DNA of 64,000 nt from Palsa-504 sp963742795 (lineage in GTDB: Bacteria > Actinomycetota > Actinomycetes > Streptosporangiales > Streptosporangiaceae), in NCBI GenBank assembly GCA_963742795.1, contig CAVUNL010000031.1, positions 62,001-126,000 on the forward strand. Direction: 5' to 3'. Made by a program: the position numbers and the translations under genes. The notes under the pieces are model-generated. The model was not told the DNA's origin. It worked only from the letters and a program-made list of their open reading frames with translations, and made no database searches. Of this stretch, positions 8,508 to 17,691 are shown piece after piece. Position 1 is the first letter of the stretch; each line of letters begins with the position of its first letter.

Positions 8508-9191
8508 ATGACCGAGGATGTGCTGGACGAAGGTCCGCTCCGGAGCGGGGGCTCGCTGAGAACTCCCCGGGCGGCGGCGGTCGCCGGGATCATCTTCTCC
8601 GTGCTCATTACCACAGCGCTCGTGCTGCTCAGGATCTCTGTCCCGGCCCGTCCCAGTACGACCGGGGCGTGGCTGACCCAGCCCGGGAAGAGAGCCGCGG
8701 TGGCCGTCGCGCTGAACCTCGTCCCGTTCGCCGGCATCGCTTTCCTGTGGTTCATCGGCGTGATACGGGACCGGGTCGGCGAGCGCGAGGACCGGTTCTT
8801 CGCCACCGTGTTCCTCGGCAGCGGCCTGCTGTTCGTCGCCATGCTGTTCGTGGCCGCGGCGGTAGGCGGCGGCCTGATCGCGGGTGCGTCGCTCGGCTTG
8901 CCCGACTCCGGCACCCTGGCGCTGGCCCGCAATGTCACCTCGGGCCTGCTGAACGTCTACTCGATGCGGATGGCGGCGGTGTTCACGCTCAGCACGGTGA
9001 CCATCGCCCGCCGGACCCAGATCGTGTCCCGGTGGCTGACGATAGCCGGGCTGGCCGCCGCGGTGGTGCTGATGATCGGCATCGGGATATCGCCGTGGGT
9101 GGAGCTGGTGTTCCCGGCCTGGATCCTGGCCCTGAGCGTGGATATCCTCACCGCGCCGGCCGGGCCCCGTGAAAGGTCTCAAAGTTCTTGA
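8508..9191 (+). CDS. Multi-pass membrane protein of unknown function
   Basis: A 227-residue protein with about six hydrophobic segments (AAAVAGIIFSVLITTALVLL, VALNLVPFAGIAFLWFIGVI, FLGSGLLFVAMLFVAAAVGG, and later ones) and a charged loop IRDRVGEREDRFFATVFLGS between segments 2 and 3. Similar proteins are common in actinomycetes, with no assigned role. A GAGGGAGG site precedes the ATG. It converges on the GH39-like gene with a 6-bp gap. Confidence 0.75.
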   Translation: MTEDVLDEGPLRSGGSLRTPRAAAVAGIIFSVLITTALVLLRISVPARPSTTGAWLTQPGKRAAVAVALNLVPFAGIAFLWFIGVIRDRVGEREDRFFATVFLGSGLLFVAMLFVAAAVGGGLIAGASLGLPDSGTLALARNVTSGLLNVYSMRMAAVFTLSTVTIARRTQIVSRWLTIAGLAAAVVLMIGIGISPWVELVFPAWILALSVDILTAPAGPRERSQSS

Positions 9192-9197
9192 CGGCGC

Positions 9198-11051
9198 TCA
9201 CCTGGCCGACGGGACCAGTTCCAGGTACGAGACGCCCGGCATGGGCAGGTCGAAGGCGAACTCGAGCACTCCGTCGCCGCCCGCAGCGACCCGCTCCGGC
9301 GGGTCAAGCTCCTCCAGGGTGTTCAGCATGTCCAGCTCCGCCCACTGCTCCGGCGACGGCCACAGGGCACCGCCGCGCATCCGCTCCCAGGCCGGCACGA
9401 TGTTGGAGTGCCCGGCGTCGATCCGGTAGTGCCGGGCCGTGTACCGGGCCCCGGCCGGGACGGACACCCGGACCCGGACCAGGCGGTCCAGCAGCGGATC
9501 GCCGTCGGTCTTGCTCTGGTCCAGGGTGACGTTCCAGGCCAGGATGCCGATCCGCCCGTCCTCGTGCCGCGCGGCCAGCGCCTCCACCAGCCCGCCGGCC
9601 CCGTCACCGGATACCGTCACCGGCAGCCGCCCCGGGCCGAGCCGGGCCAGCAGGGCCAGCGCCCAGTACCGGGGCTTGCGCAGGTTCCCCACCGACAGCA
9701 GCCCGAACCCGCCGTGGAACAGCTCAGGCGGCGCGCCCAGTTCCTCGAAATGATCGGAGGCGACCCAGTGCGACAGCGCGTCGATCCGGTCCAGCGCCGA
9801 CGCCATGCCGCGCAGTAGGAACGCCGCCGCGAACACCGTGTCGCCGACGTGGTTGAAGTGGGTCGGGGTGGTGCCCCACTCGGTCCACCAGATCGGCGTC
9901 CCGGACCGCCCGAACGCCCCGAGCACGGGCCGCAGGTCCAGTGGCACGTTCCCGTAGACGTGCGTGGACAGGTAGTCGAGCGGCGCCCCCGAGTCCTGCA
10001 GGTGGCCCAGCAGTTCCCAGATCCAGCCCGCCGCCGCCGAGGACGGCCCGCCGACCCGCAGCCCCGGATCCACCGCCTTGACCGCGCGCGCGGAGACGTC
10101 GTAAAGCCGGAAGTACTCCTCCGGCGTCCCGGACCAGAACACCTCCAGGTTGGGCTCGTTCCACGCCTCGAAGGCCCACCGCGACACCACCTCGTCCCGG
10201 CCGTAGCGCTGGATCAGGTGGGCGGCCAGGTCGCCGACCAGGCCCGCCCACCGGTCCCAGTCCTTGGGCGGGGAGATGACCGCCCCGTAGGTGAACACCG
10301 TCTGGGCCGGGTCGCGGGCCAAGGCGGCGGGCATGAACGACAGCTCGACGACCGGCCGCAGCCCGATCTCCATCAGCTCGTCATACACCCGGTCGATCCC
10401 GGCGAAGTCATGCACGGCCCGCCCGCCCGCTTCGGTGTACACCCCGAGGTCGTCGTCCAGGATGCCGTGCGCGCGGACGGCCCGCACGCCGAGTTCGTCG
10501 TGCGCGATCCGCAGTGCCTCGCGCAGTTCCGTGCCGATCACCCGGCCTCCGGTGCGATCCCGGCGCAGCAGGCAGCTCAGGTGCTCCGAGCCGATCATCG
10601 GTTGCCACGGCCGCGCGAGCCGGCCCGGATCCGCTGCGGCGCCGACCTCGATCGTGACCGCGGGCCGGCCGTTGGTGCCGGGCGAGGGCGCCGCCGCGAT
10701 CGAGTCCGACAGCGGACCGGTCGATGCCCCGTCGGCCACCGCCGCCACCGCGTAGTGCCGGACCCGGCCGGGTTCGCCGGAGGTATCGGCGTACGGCCCG
10801 GCCGGGACCGCGAGCACGTCCCCGCCGCCGTGATCCAGCGGCTCGTACGGCTCGCCCGCGGCCCGGTAGACCAGGTAGCCGGCCGCGCCAGGCACCGGAT
10901 CCCAGTCCAGGGTGACGTGCCCCTGGCCGGGCACCGCCTGCAGCCCGGCCGGCCGCGCCAGGCCGGCCGCCGCACCGTGGTGCGCGTCCTGACCCGGCAC
11001 GCCCCGCCGCCCGATACGTTCCTCCCAGTCCGCGCGGGCATCATCCGTCAT
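9198..11051 (-). CDS. GH39-like glycoside hydrolase with N-terminal fibronectin III-like domain
   Basis: A 617-residue protein. Residues about 35-135 look like a fibronectin type III domain (GHVTLDWDPVPGAAGYLVYRA, typical FnIII strands). Residues about 140-560 form a TIM barrel of the GH39 beta-xylosidase / alpha-iduronidase type, with acid/base Glu in FEAWNEPNLEVFW and nucleophile Glu in IWWTEWGTT; a small beta domain ends the protein. No signal peptide is seen, so it probably acts on imported oligosaccharides. Its ATG overlaps the stop of the upstream secreted glycosidase (ATGA), so the two are co-translated under the LacI-type regulator. The exact sugar is unknown. Confidence 0.85.
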   Translation of the reverse strand: MTDDARADWEERIGRRGVPGQDAHHGAAAGLARPAGLQAVPGQGHVTLDWDPVPGAAGYLVYRAAGEPYEPLDHGGGDVLAVPAGPYADTSGEPGRVRHYAVAAVADGASTGPLSDSIAAAPSPGTNGRPAVTIEVGAAADPGRLARPWQPMIGSEHLSCLLRRDRTGGRVIGTELREALRIAHDELGVRAVRAHGILDDDLGVYTEAGGRAVHDFAGIDRVYDELMEIGLRPVVELSFMPAALARDPAQTVFTYGAVISPPKDWDRWAGLVGDLAAHLIQRYGRDEVVSRWAFEAWNEPNLEVFWSGTPEEYFRLYDVSARAVKAVDPGLRVGGPSSAAAGWIWELLGHLQDSGAPLDYLSTHVYGNVPLDLRPVLGAFGRSGTPIWWTEWGTTPTHFNHVGDTVFAAAFLLRGMASALDRIDALSHWVASDHFEELGAPPELFHGGFGLLSVGNLRKPRYWALALLARLGPGRLPVTVSGDGAGGLVEALAARHEDGRIGILAWNVTLDQSKTDGDPLLDRLVRVRVSVPAGARYTARHYRIDAGHSNIVPAWERMRGGALWPSPEQWAELDMLNTLEELDPPERVAAGGDGVLEFAFDLPMPGVSYLELVPSAR

Positions 11052-12697
11052 AGGGAGAGTGTCTCAAGCGACAGGTAGGTGCGCGCCGCCCAGGACACCG
11101 GGTCGTTCGCGAAGTCGCGCTGGATGGCCCGGTTGTCCAGCGCGTTGTCCAGCGCCGCCATGATCATCGACTGGTCGAGTACCAGGTCGCGATGGCCGAC
11201 CGCCCCGGTGGCGGGGTTGACCGCGTCGAAGAAGCCGTCCGCTCCGTACACGCCCGGGTAGTCGGCACGCAGCGCCTGGATGTTGGCGTAGGCCTGCTGC
11301 GGCGCGGCGTCCAGCGCGATGAACGACGCGTGCGGGGTCACCACGTCCTCGGTGGCGCAGCCGTGGCACTGCGAGAGCCCGTCGTTCGGGTGGCTGGCGT
11401 CCGCGCCCGTGCCGTAGTACGGGAAGGCCAGGCCCTCGACCCCGTACCCGGAGTAGCCGCCCGAGTCATCGGCCGTGCTGGACGGCGACATGCCCCACAC
11501 CTTGTAGTGCAGCTGCTGGGTGGCGTACCTGATCTGCACCTGCACGGTGCGGGCGTCCGCGAGGCCGAAGCTGCGGGTGCCCCAGCTGGTCTCCGGGACC
11601 ACGAGGTTCGGCATCATGGCCTCGAACATCCCGCCCGAGTAGGTCGGGATGAAGGTCAGGTTGGTACCCGGGTAGGTGTAGTGGCCTTCCCATACCGGGA
11701 ACTGCTGACCGGACTGCGGGTCGGTGTAGGTCTGCCAGGCCCCGCCCATCGGCCATTGCCCCTGCCAGGAGAAGTCCGGGTCGGTGCTCTGGCAGTCGGC
11801 GAACAGCGCCGGCGGCGGCAGTTCCCGCCAGCTGCGCCACCACACGTTGCCCGGCATCTGGTGCAGGCCCATGCCGATGTAGGCGGAGATCCGCGGGTCG
11901 CTGTAGAACGCGCCGTTGTGGTAGTAGTACTGCGCCGCGTTGTTGCCCTGGTACGGCGGCAGCCCGACGTAGTACCCGCCGAACATCTGGCCGGTCGGCT
12001 GGTTCCCCGTGATCGCCGGGTTGGTATTGCAGTGGGTCTCGGCCCGGTTGTCGTAGAAGATCCCGAAGTTCATCGGCGCGATCAGGCTGTCCGCCAGTTC
12101 CCTCAGCGCGGGCATGGCCTCCCGGACCACGATGAGCCCGGAGGCGTACCAGCCGTTGTCGACGTTGGACAAGAAGAAGCAGTTGTTGTTCGTCGGCGCC
12201 GCCCCGGCGGTGCAGTCTGCCTGACCGGGGTTGAGGAGCACGTCGCCGTTGGTGGTGTCGTACCACTGATACAGGAAGCCGTCGTGCCGCTGCAGGTGCT
12301 GCACCTCCATGAGCGTGGCCCGGAGCAGGGCGGCCGCCCGTGGCGTGCTGATCAGGCCGAGGTCCCGGGCCGAGACCACGGCCCACAGGTAGACCCCGAT
12401 GTTGGCCGCCGAAGTGTAGTGGCCGTAGGAGGTGGGCGTGGCCGAGCCGCCCGCGAAGGTGAGGTTGTCCATCGGCAGGTTGGTCGCCGAGTCGATGTCC
12501 ACGCCGTAGAACTTCCAGGTGTCACGGGCAATGGACAGCAGGTTGACCCGCTGCGCCGCGCTCAGCCCGTCGTACGACGCCACCTGTCCCGCGGCGCCCG
12601 CCTGCGCCGTGGCGCCAGCTCGAGCTTGCTGAAGCGGTGCCAGCAACGCCACGATGGCCGCCACCGCGATGATCCACCAGTACCTCGTCCTGTTCAT
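11048..12697 (-). CDS. Secreted glucoamylase-domain (GH144-like) glycosidase
   Basis: A 549-residue exported protein. An N-terminal signal peptide is clear: MNRTRYWW, then the hydrophobic core IIAVAAIVALLAP and an Ala-rich cleavage region. The rest is an (alpha/alpha)6 barrel of the Glycoamylase Pfam type, which includes GH144 beta-1,2-glucanases: RDTWKFYG near the start, LQRHDGFLYQWYDT, LSNVDNGWYASGLIVVREA, PTYSGGMFEAMMPNLVVPE and GLSQCHGCATEDVVTPHASFIAL. It begins one base after the LacI stop and overlaps the GH39-like gene, giving an operon lacI-GH144-GH39. A plausible route is extracellular glucan cleavage followed by intracellular processing. The substrate is inferred from family only. 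Confidence 0.82.
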   Translation of the reverse strand: MNRTRYWWIIAVAAIVALLAPLQQARAGATAQAGAAGQVASYDGLSAAQRVNLLSIARDTWKFYGVDIDSATNLPMDNLTFAGGSATPTSYGHYTSAANIGVYLWAVVSARDLGLISTPRAAALLRATLMEVQHLQRHDGFLYQWYDTTNGDVLLNPGQADCTAGAAPTNNNCFFLSNVDNGWYASGLIVVREAMPALRELADSLIAPMNFGIFYDNRAETHCNTNPAITGNQPTGQMFGGYYVGLPPYQGNNAAQYYYHNGAFYSDPRISAYIGMGLHQMPGNVWWRSWRELPPPALFADCQSTDPDFSWQGQWPMGGAWQTYTDPQSGQQFPVWEGHYTYPGTNLTFIPTYSGGMFEAMMPNLVVPETSWGTRSFGLADARTVQVQIRYATQQLHYKVWGMSPSSTADDSGGYSGYGVEGLAFPYYGTGADASHPNDGLSQCHGCATEDVVTPHASFIALDAAPQQAYANIQALRADYPGVYGADGFFDAVNPATGAVGHRDLVLDQSMIMAALDNALDNRAIQRDFANDPVSWAARTYLSLETLSL

Positions 12698-13801
12698 TTA
12701 ATTGCCCCTGCCTGATGTCGGGCTGCCCGCACTGGCAGCCGCAAACGGATTAGCCACCTCGCCCTTGCCGGTGGGCCGGGGGCGGCACCCGCAGCTGCGG
12801 CGGATCACGGTCCTGGTCGGCAGCATCACGGATTGCCGTGGCGCGGCCTGATCGGTGATGCGGCCGAGCAGCATCCGGACCGACTGCTCGCCCAGCTCGC
12901 GCATCGGCTGGCGGACAGTGGTGAGCCCGGGCCGGACGTGGTGCGCCGCGGCGATGTCGTCGAACCCGGTCACCGCGACGTCCGCCGGGACGCGCAGCCG
13001 CCTGGCCCGCAGGGCGATCAGCGCCCCGATCGCCATCTCGTCGTTGCCGCACACGATGGCCTGCGGCGTGCGGCCTCCGGCCAGCATGGCGGCGACCGCC
13101 TGCCGCCCGCCCGCCTCGGTGAACCCGCCGGTCGCGGCCGGCTGGCCAGGCACCGGCAGGCCGGCCTGCCGCAGCGCCTCGCGGAACCCCTCGAACCGCT
13201 CGCCGGAGTCCGGCGAGTCCGCGGGACCGGCTAGGAAGGCCGGGTCGGTATGCCCGTGCACCTCGATCAGGTGCGCGGTGATCTCCCGGCTGCCGTTGCG
13301 GTTGTCCGCGCCCACGAAGTCGGGTCCGTCCTCGGCGGAGTAGCCGGCCAGCACCACGACCGGCACGCTGCGGGACAGCGCGGCGATGTCCGCCTCGGAC
13401 AGGCTCCGGGCCATCACCACCAGGCCGTCGGTCTTGCCGGCGATCGAGAACGCGAGATCGCGCCCGGACGCGGTCCGGGTGGCCGCGATCATGACTGCGT
13501 TGCCGACCGAGGTCGCCGCCCGCTCCGCGCCGCGGATCACCTGATCCACGTACAGCGGCGACTCCTCCTCTGCCTCACCGGATTGCCCGAGGTCGGGGAA
13601 CAGCAGCCCGACGACCCCGGCCCGCTTGGAGGCCAGGCCGCGCGGCCCGCTCGGCACCCAGCCCAGTTCGGCCGCCGAGGCTCGCACCCGCTCGCGGGTA
13701 GTTTCCGAGAAGCCCTTCCCGTCCGCCATGACTCGCGACACCGTCGCCGTCGACACGCCGCTGCGCTGCGCGACTTGGTAGATGGTCGACCGGTCGGGCA
13801 C
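12698..13801 (-). CDS. LacI-family transcriptional repressor of the glycan locus
   Basis: A 367-residue LacI-type regulator. The helix-turn-helix with hinge is at the N-terminus (STIYQVAQRSGVSTATVSRVM, then LGWVPSGPRGLASKR), followed by the periplasmic-binding-protein-like sugar domain (VGLLFPDLG, ADNRNGSREI, AIVCGNDEMAIGAL, VAVTGFDDIAAA, LTTVRQPM). The tail after about residue 330 is a short Cys-containing extension. GTG 13801 is chosen because AGAGG lies 7 bp upstream; TTG 13807 is the alternative. It directly precedes the secreted glycosidase. Three LacI-type operators lie upstream of its own start, so it is probably autoregulated. Confidence 0.9.
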   Translation of the reverse strand: MPDRSTIYQVAQRSGVSTATVSRVMADGKGFSETTRERVRASAAELGWVPSGPRGLASKRAGVVGLLFPDLGQSGEAEEESPLYVDQVIRGAERAATSVGNAVMIAATRTASGRDLAFSIAGKTDGLVVMARSLSEADIAALSRSVPVVVLAGYSAEDGPDFVGADNRNGSREITAHLIEVHGHTDPAFLAGPADSPDSGERFEGFREALRQAGLPVPGQPAATGGFTEAGGRQAVAAMLAGGRTPQAIVCGNDEMAIGALIALRARRLRVPADVAVTGFDDIAAAHHVRPGLTTVRQPMRELGEQSVRMLLGRITDQAAPRQSVMLPTRTVIRRSCGCRPRPTGKGEVANPFAAASAGSPTSGRGN

Positions 13802-13836
13802 GTCCAAACCTCTGCCTCTCGGCTGCCTCTCACTGA

Positions 13837-13882
13837 GTAAGCGCTTGCTCTGCGTAAGCGCTTACGTTGATTAAGCGCTTAC
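13837..13882. promoter_or_regulatory. Three evenly spaced LacI-type operators
   Basis: Three copies of the palindrome TAAGCGCTTA: 13837-13848 (GTAAGCGCTTGC), 13854-13865 (perfect GTAAGCGCTTAC) and 13871-13882 (TTAAGCGCTTAC). Their centres are exactly 17 bp apart. The central CG step and palindromy are typical of LacI/GalR sites. They lie 36-81 bp upstream of the lacI start. Confidence 0.85.
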
Positions 13883-14034
13883 GTAAACACAGCGTCCCGA
13901 CCCCTGTCAAGGCTCTCCCCGCCCCTACCCCGCCGTCTCCCGTCCCTTGACCAGCGGCAATGCAACCCTCGAAAAAGTTTCAGCTCCCCAGCCCAGCTCG
14001 CCCGCCCCACCGCGCCTCGGCGCCCAAACGACAT

Positions 14035-14080
14035 GAATCCCCGGTTTCACCGCGCTCCAGCGGAGTGAAACCCGGGGTTC
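14035..14080. promoter_or_regulatory. Long imperfect hairpin between lacI and the GH15 gene
   Basis: The arms at about 14035-14053 and 14060-14080 are near-perfect reverse complements (CCCCGGTTTCAC against GTGAAACCCGGGG) around a short loop. There is no T-run after it, so it is not a classical terminator. It may insulate the divergent units or be a regulator site. The remainder of the 510-bp gap (13802-14317) shows only the LacI operators and no recognisable gene. Confidence 0.5.
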
Positions 14081-14317
14081 ACCTCGCATCCGTCACGACT
14101 TACTCAGCAGACTTGCCCGAACAGGTTCCTCGATACCACGAAACGCACACGTTTCCCCGTGCACTAACCCGTTCCGCCTCATTGACACAAGTAAGCCCAT
14201 AGCGAGAGGCTTGGCCATGCTCTAGGCGCGTGAGGCCTGACCGAAGCCGCCGGTGCCGGTTTCCGTCTGCTGAACGCGTCCCTTTCTGGCTCTGGGGGAA
14301 CGACGGGAGACCTCGGC

Positions 14318-17300
14318 ATGGTGCGCAGACATCGTTTCATGGCCCTGCTGGCCGGCGCGACCCTCATCGGGAGCGGCCTGGTCGTCACCGCCCCGGCCTA
14401 CGCCGGGACGACGGCGTCCCCCACGCAGGCCGGCGTCGCGCCCGGCGCTCCCGGCGCCGCGTCGTACTTCGACCTGGCCAGGAAGGATTGCGTCGGCACC
14501 GCGGCCGACCGCGGCTCCAAGGTCTGGTACACCGTGGCCGGCGGGGTGCTGTCCGACGTCTACGAGCCGACCATCGACAACACCGACGTGAGCACCCTGC
14601 AGTACATCGTGACCGACGGGTCCACGTTCACCGACCTGCAGACCCGGGACATGACCTACACGGTGGCGGCGGACCCCTCCGGCATGGCGTGCACGGTGAC
14701 CTCCACCGACGCCAAGCATGGCTTCCGGCTGATCACCACCTACATCACCGACCCGGCCAGCGACACCGTGCTCATGCAGACCAGTCTGAAGAACGCGCCC
14801 GGCTCGGCCGCCCCCAACCTCAAGAGCCTGCACCTGTACGCGCGGCTCGACGCCCACGTCAACGGCAACGGCGGGGGCGGCAGCCAGAACGCGGGCGCCA
14901 ACTCCGGCGTGGTGGACACCAGCACCGGCGCGCCGGTCCCAGTGATCTTCAGCACCAACACCGTCACCAACGCGGTCAACCGAGACTACGCGGTGCCGAC
15001 CTACATGGCCCTGGCCGCGAGCCCGGCCGTCCAAGGGGCGAGCGTCGGCTATGCGGGCACCGCCAGCGACGGCCTGACCCAGCTCGACACCACCCACGCC
15101 CTCACCGCTTACAACGACGCCCCGAACGGCCACGTGGTGGCCACCGAGAACGTGACCCCAAGCCGAGGCAACTCGGTTACCCTCGCGCTGGGTTTCGGCC
15201 GGACCCAGGCGCAGTCCATTTCTGTCGCCCAGGCGTCCCTGAGCAATCCGTTCGGCCAGACCTCGGCCCGGTACCGGCAAGGATGGACGCTGTACGACGC
15301 CGGGCTGCGGCGCCGGCCGCCAGCTTCCCCGGGCTGAGCGCGAGCCAGGCGGCCAGCCGGGACAGCCACTACTACCTGTCCGCCAATGTCCTGAAGGCGA
15401 GCGAGGACAAGACGTTCCCGGGCGCGATCGTCGCGTCCTTGGCCAGCCCGTGGGGCCAGTCCGTCCCCGCCGGGGTGACCGCCAACGGAGAGCCCTCGTA
15501 CTTCGGCTCCTACCGCGAGGTGTTCGCCCGCGACCTGTACGAGGCTTTCACCGGCCTGCTGGCTGACGGCGACATACAGACGGCCCAGGCGGCGACGCTG
15601 TTCCTATTCGACCGCCAGCAGCTCGCGAACGGCTCCATGCCGCGCAACTCGCTGCTCAACGGCGAGGCGGCCCCTGACACCGGCGGAACCCAGCTGGACG
15701 AGGCCGCCTACCCGATCCTGATGGCCCTGCTATCCGGCCTGGGCGGCGACGCCTCCCTCTACACCAACCACATCCGGCCCGCCGCGGACTTCCTGGTCGC
15801 CAACGGGCCGTCGCTCGGAGTCGAGCGCTGGGAAGAGCAAACCGGCTACTCGCCGTCCACCATCGCCGCCGAGATCGCCGGGCTGACCGCGGCCTCGGCC
15901 ATCGCACAAACCCACGGCGACACCGCCCGGGCGCAGCTCTACCAGGCCACCGCCGACGACTTCCAGCGCATGATCAAGACCTGGACCGTGACCACCACGG
16001 GCCCGGACGGCTCGCGCTACTTCATCAGGCTGTCCAAGACCGGCGACCCGAACGCCGCGATCTCCTACAGCCTCGGCAACGGCGGGCCCACCGTGGACCA
16101 GCGTTCCGTGATCGACGGCGGCTTCCAGGAGCTCACCAGGCTCGGCGAGTTGCCGATCAGCGACCCCGACGTGCAGGAGTCCCTGAATGTGCTGGACAAG
16201 CAGATCTCGGTTGTCACGCCCAGCGGGTCCGGCTACTACCGCTACGGCACCTCCGCGGCCAAGGGCAGCGCCGACGGGTACGGCGACTGTTTCCAGCCGA
16301 GCCAGACCTCGTGCACGACCACCGGCGCGCCGTGGCCGCCGACCGACACCGGCACCGGCCACCTGTGGCCGAACCTGTCCGGCGAGCGCGCCGAGTCCGA
16401 CCTCGCCGAGGGGCATACCGGCAGCGCAGCTGACCTGCTCGAGGCCATTATCAACTTCTCTTCCGGCGTGGGCCTGGTGCCCGAGCAGGCGTGGGAGGAC
16501 CCGGACCTGGCGGCCTCGCCCTTTGGCAGCGACCCGGCGACCGCGTCGATCGGGTTCACCGACGGTAAGGCGGCCGGGTCGGCCTCCCCGCTGACCTGGG
16601 CTCAGGCGCAGGAACTGCGGCTGGTCCTGTCTCTGGGCACCGGTAGCAACGTGGACACCCCAGCTGTTACCACGGCCCGTTATGTCACTAATGGACCGCC
16701 AGCCAAGCTGCCGGTGACGATCACCGCGCCCACGTCGGGCAGCACCCTGGCCGCCTCGTCCACCACCGTCACCGGCACGACCGCGCCCGGCGCGGCAGTG
16801 ACCGTGGCCGCCGACGACACCACGACCGGGGCGCCGGCGTCGGTGACCGGTACCACGGCAGCGGCCGACGGCTCGTTCGAAGCCACGGTACCGCTCAGCT
16901 TCGGCAGCAACGTGATCACCGTGTCGGCCACCGCGGCCGGTGGCCGGAGCACTGGGTACGCCCAGGTCACCGCCACCAACGAAGGGGGCGGGACCAGCGT
17001 CCTCGACGTCACCGACCCGACCGGCGACGACAACGGGCCCGGCACCTACCGGTACCCGACCGACTCCTCGTTCGCGGCCGGGTCCTTCGACCTGACCCGG
17101 TTCCAGGTGCTGAGCGACGGCACGTTCGCCTACCTGCGGGTCACGCTGCGTACCCTGGTCCCCACGTTCGGGGCGCTCGACGGAGCCCAGCTGCTCGACG
17201 TCTACGTGCACGTGCCCGGCGCCACGGCCACCTCGACTGCGGCCGCGTTCGCCTCCCGCAACTACACGATCTCCTCGTCCGGGGCCTGGAGCCAGCGGCT

Positions 17301-17691
17301 CGAGGTGCAGGGCTTCGCCGCGCCGGTGTGGATGAACGCCGCCGGCGCCGCGGTGGGGACCGCGTCGGTGCTGCCCGTCGAGTCCGACCGCACCATCACC
17401 ATCGCCGTACCCGAGGCGCAGTTCGGCACGCCGGGCTCCGGGTGGGGCTTCAGCGTCGTGCTGACCGGCCAGGACGGCTTCAGCTCCGATCAGGCACGCG
17501 CCTTCACCGCCACCCCCGGTGCGTTCACGTTCGGGGTCTGCGCATCCGGCGGGAGCGCGTCGATCTGCACGTTCGACCCCAACGCCGTGCCCAAGGCCAT
17601 GGACGTCATCACGCCGCCGGGAGTGACGCAGGCCACCGAGCTCGACCCCACCCTCGGCGCCGTCGTCATCCAGCCCGTGACGGTCCCGTAG
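14318..17691 (+). pseudogene. Secreted GH15 glucodextranase/glucoamylase-like enzyme, split by a single-base frameshift
   Basis: A large exported glycosidase. The first frame (14318 to about 15308) has a signal peptide (RRHRFMALLAGATLIGSGLV..APAYA) and the glucodextranase N-terminal beta domain. The second frame (about 15309-17691) continues with the GH15 (alpha/alpha)6 barrel: YREVFARDLYEAFTGLL, catalytic acid in ERWEEQTGYSPSTIAAEIAG, catalytic base in GLVPEQAWEDPDL. Then follow an Ig-like domain (PVTITAPTSGSTL...) and a DOMON-like C-terminal domain. The switch lies at 15303-15312, where one added C turns CGCCGG into CGCCCGG and restores LRRPAASFPG. The protein would release glucose or isomaltose units outside the cell. 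The break may be a base-calling error. Confidence 0.85.

Noticed and set aside
14230..15300. Upstream extension of the second GH15 frame as its own start
   Set aside because: The stretch before about 15308 is Arg-rich shadow sequence; the true N-terminus with signal peptide is in the other frame.
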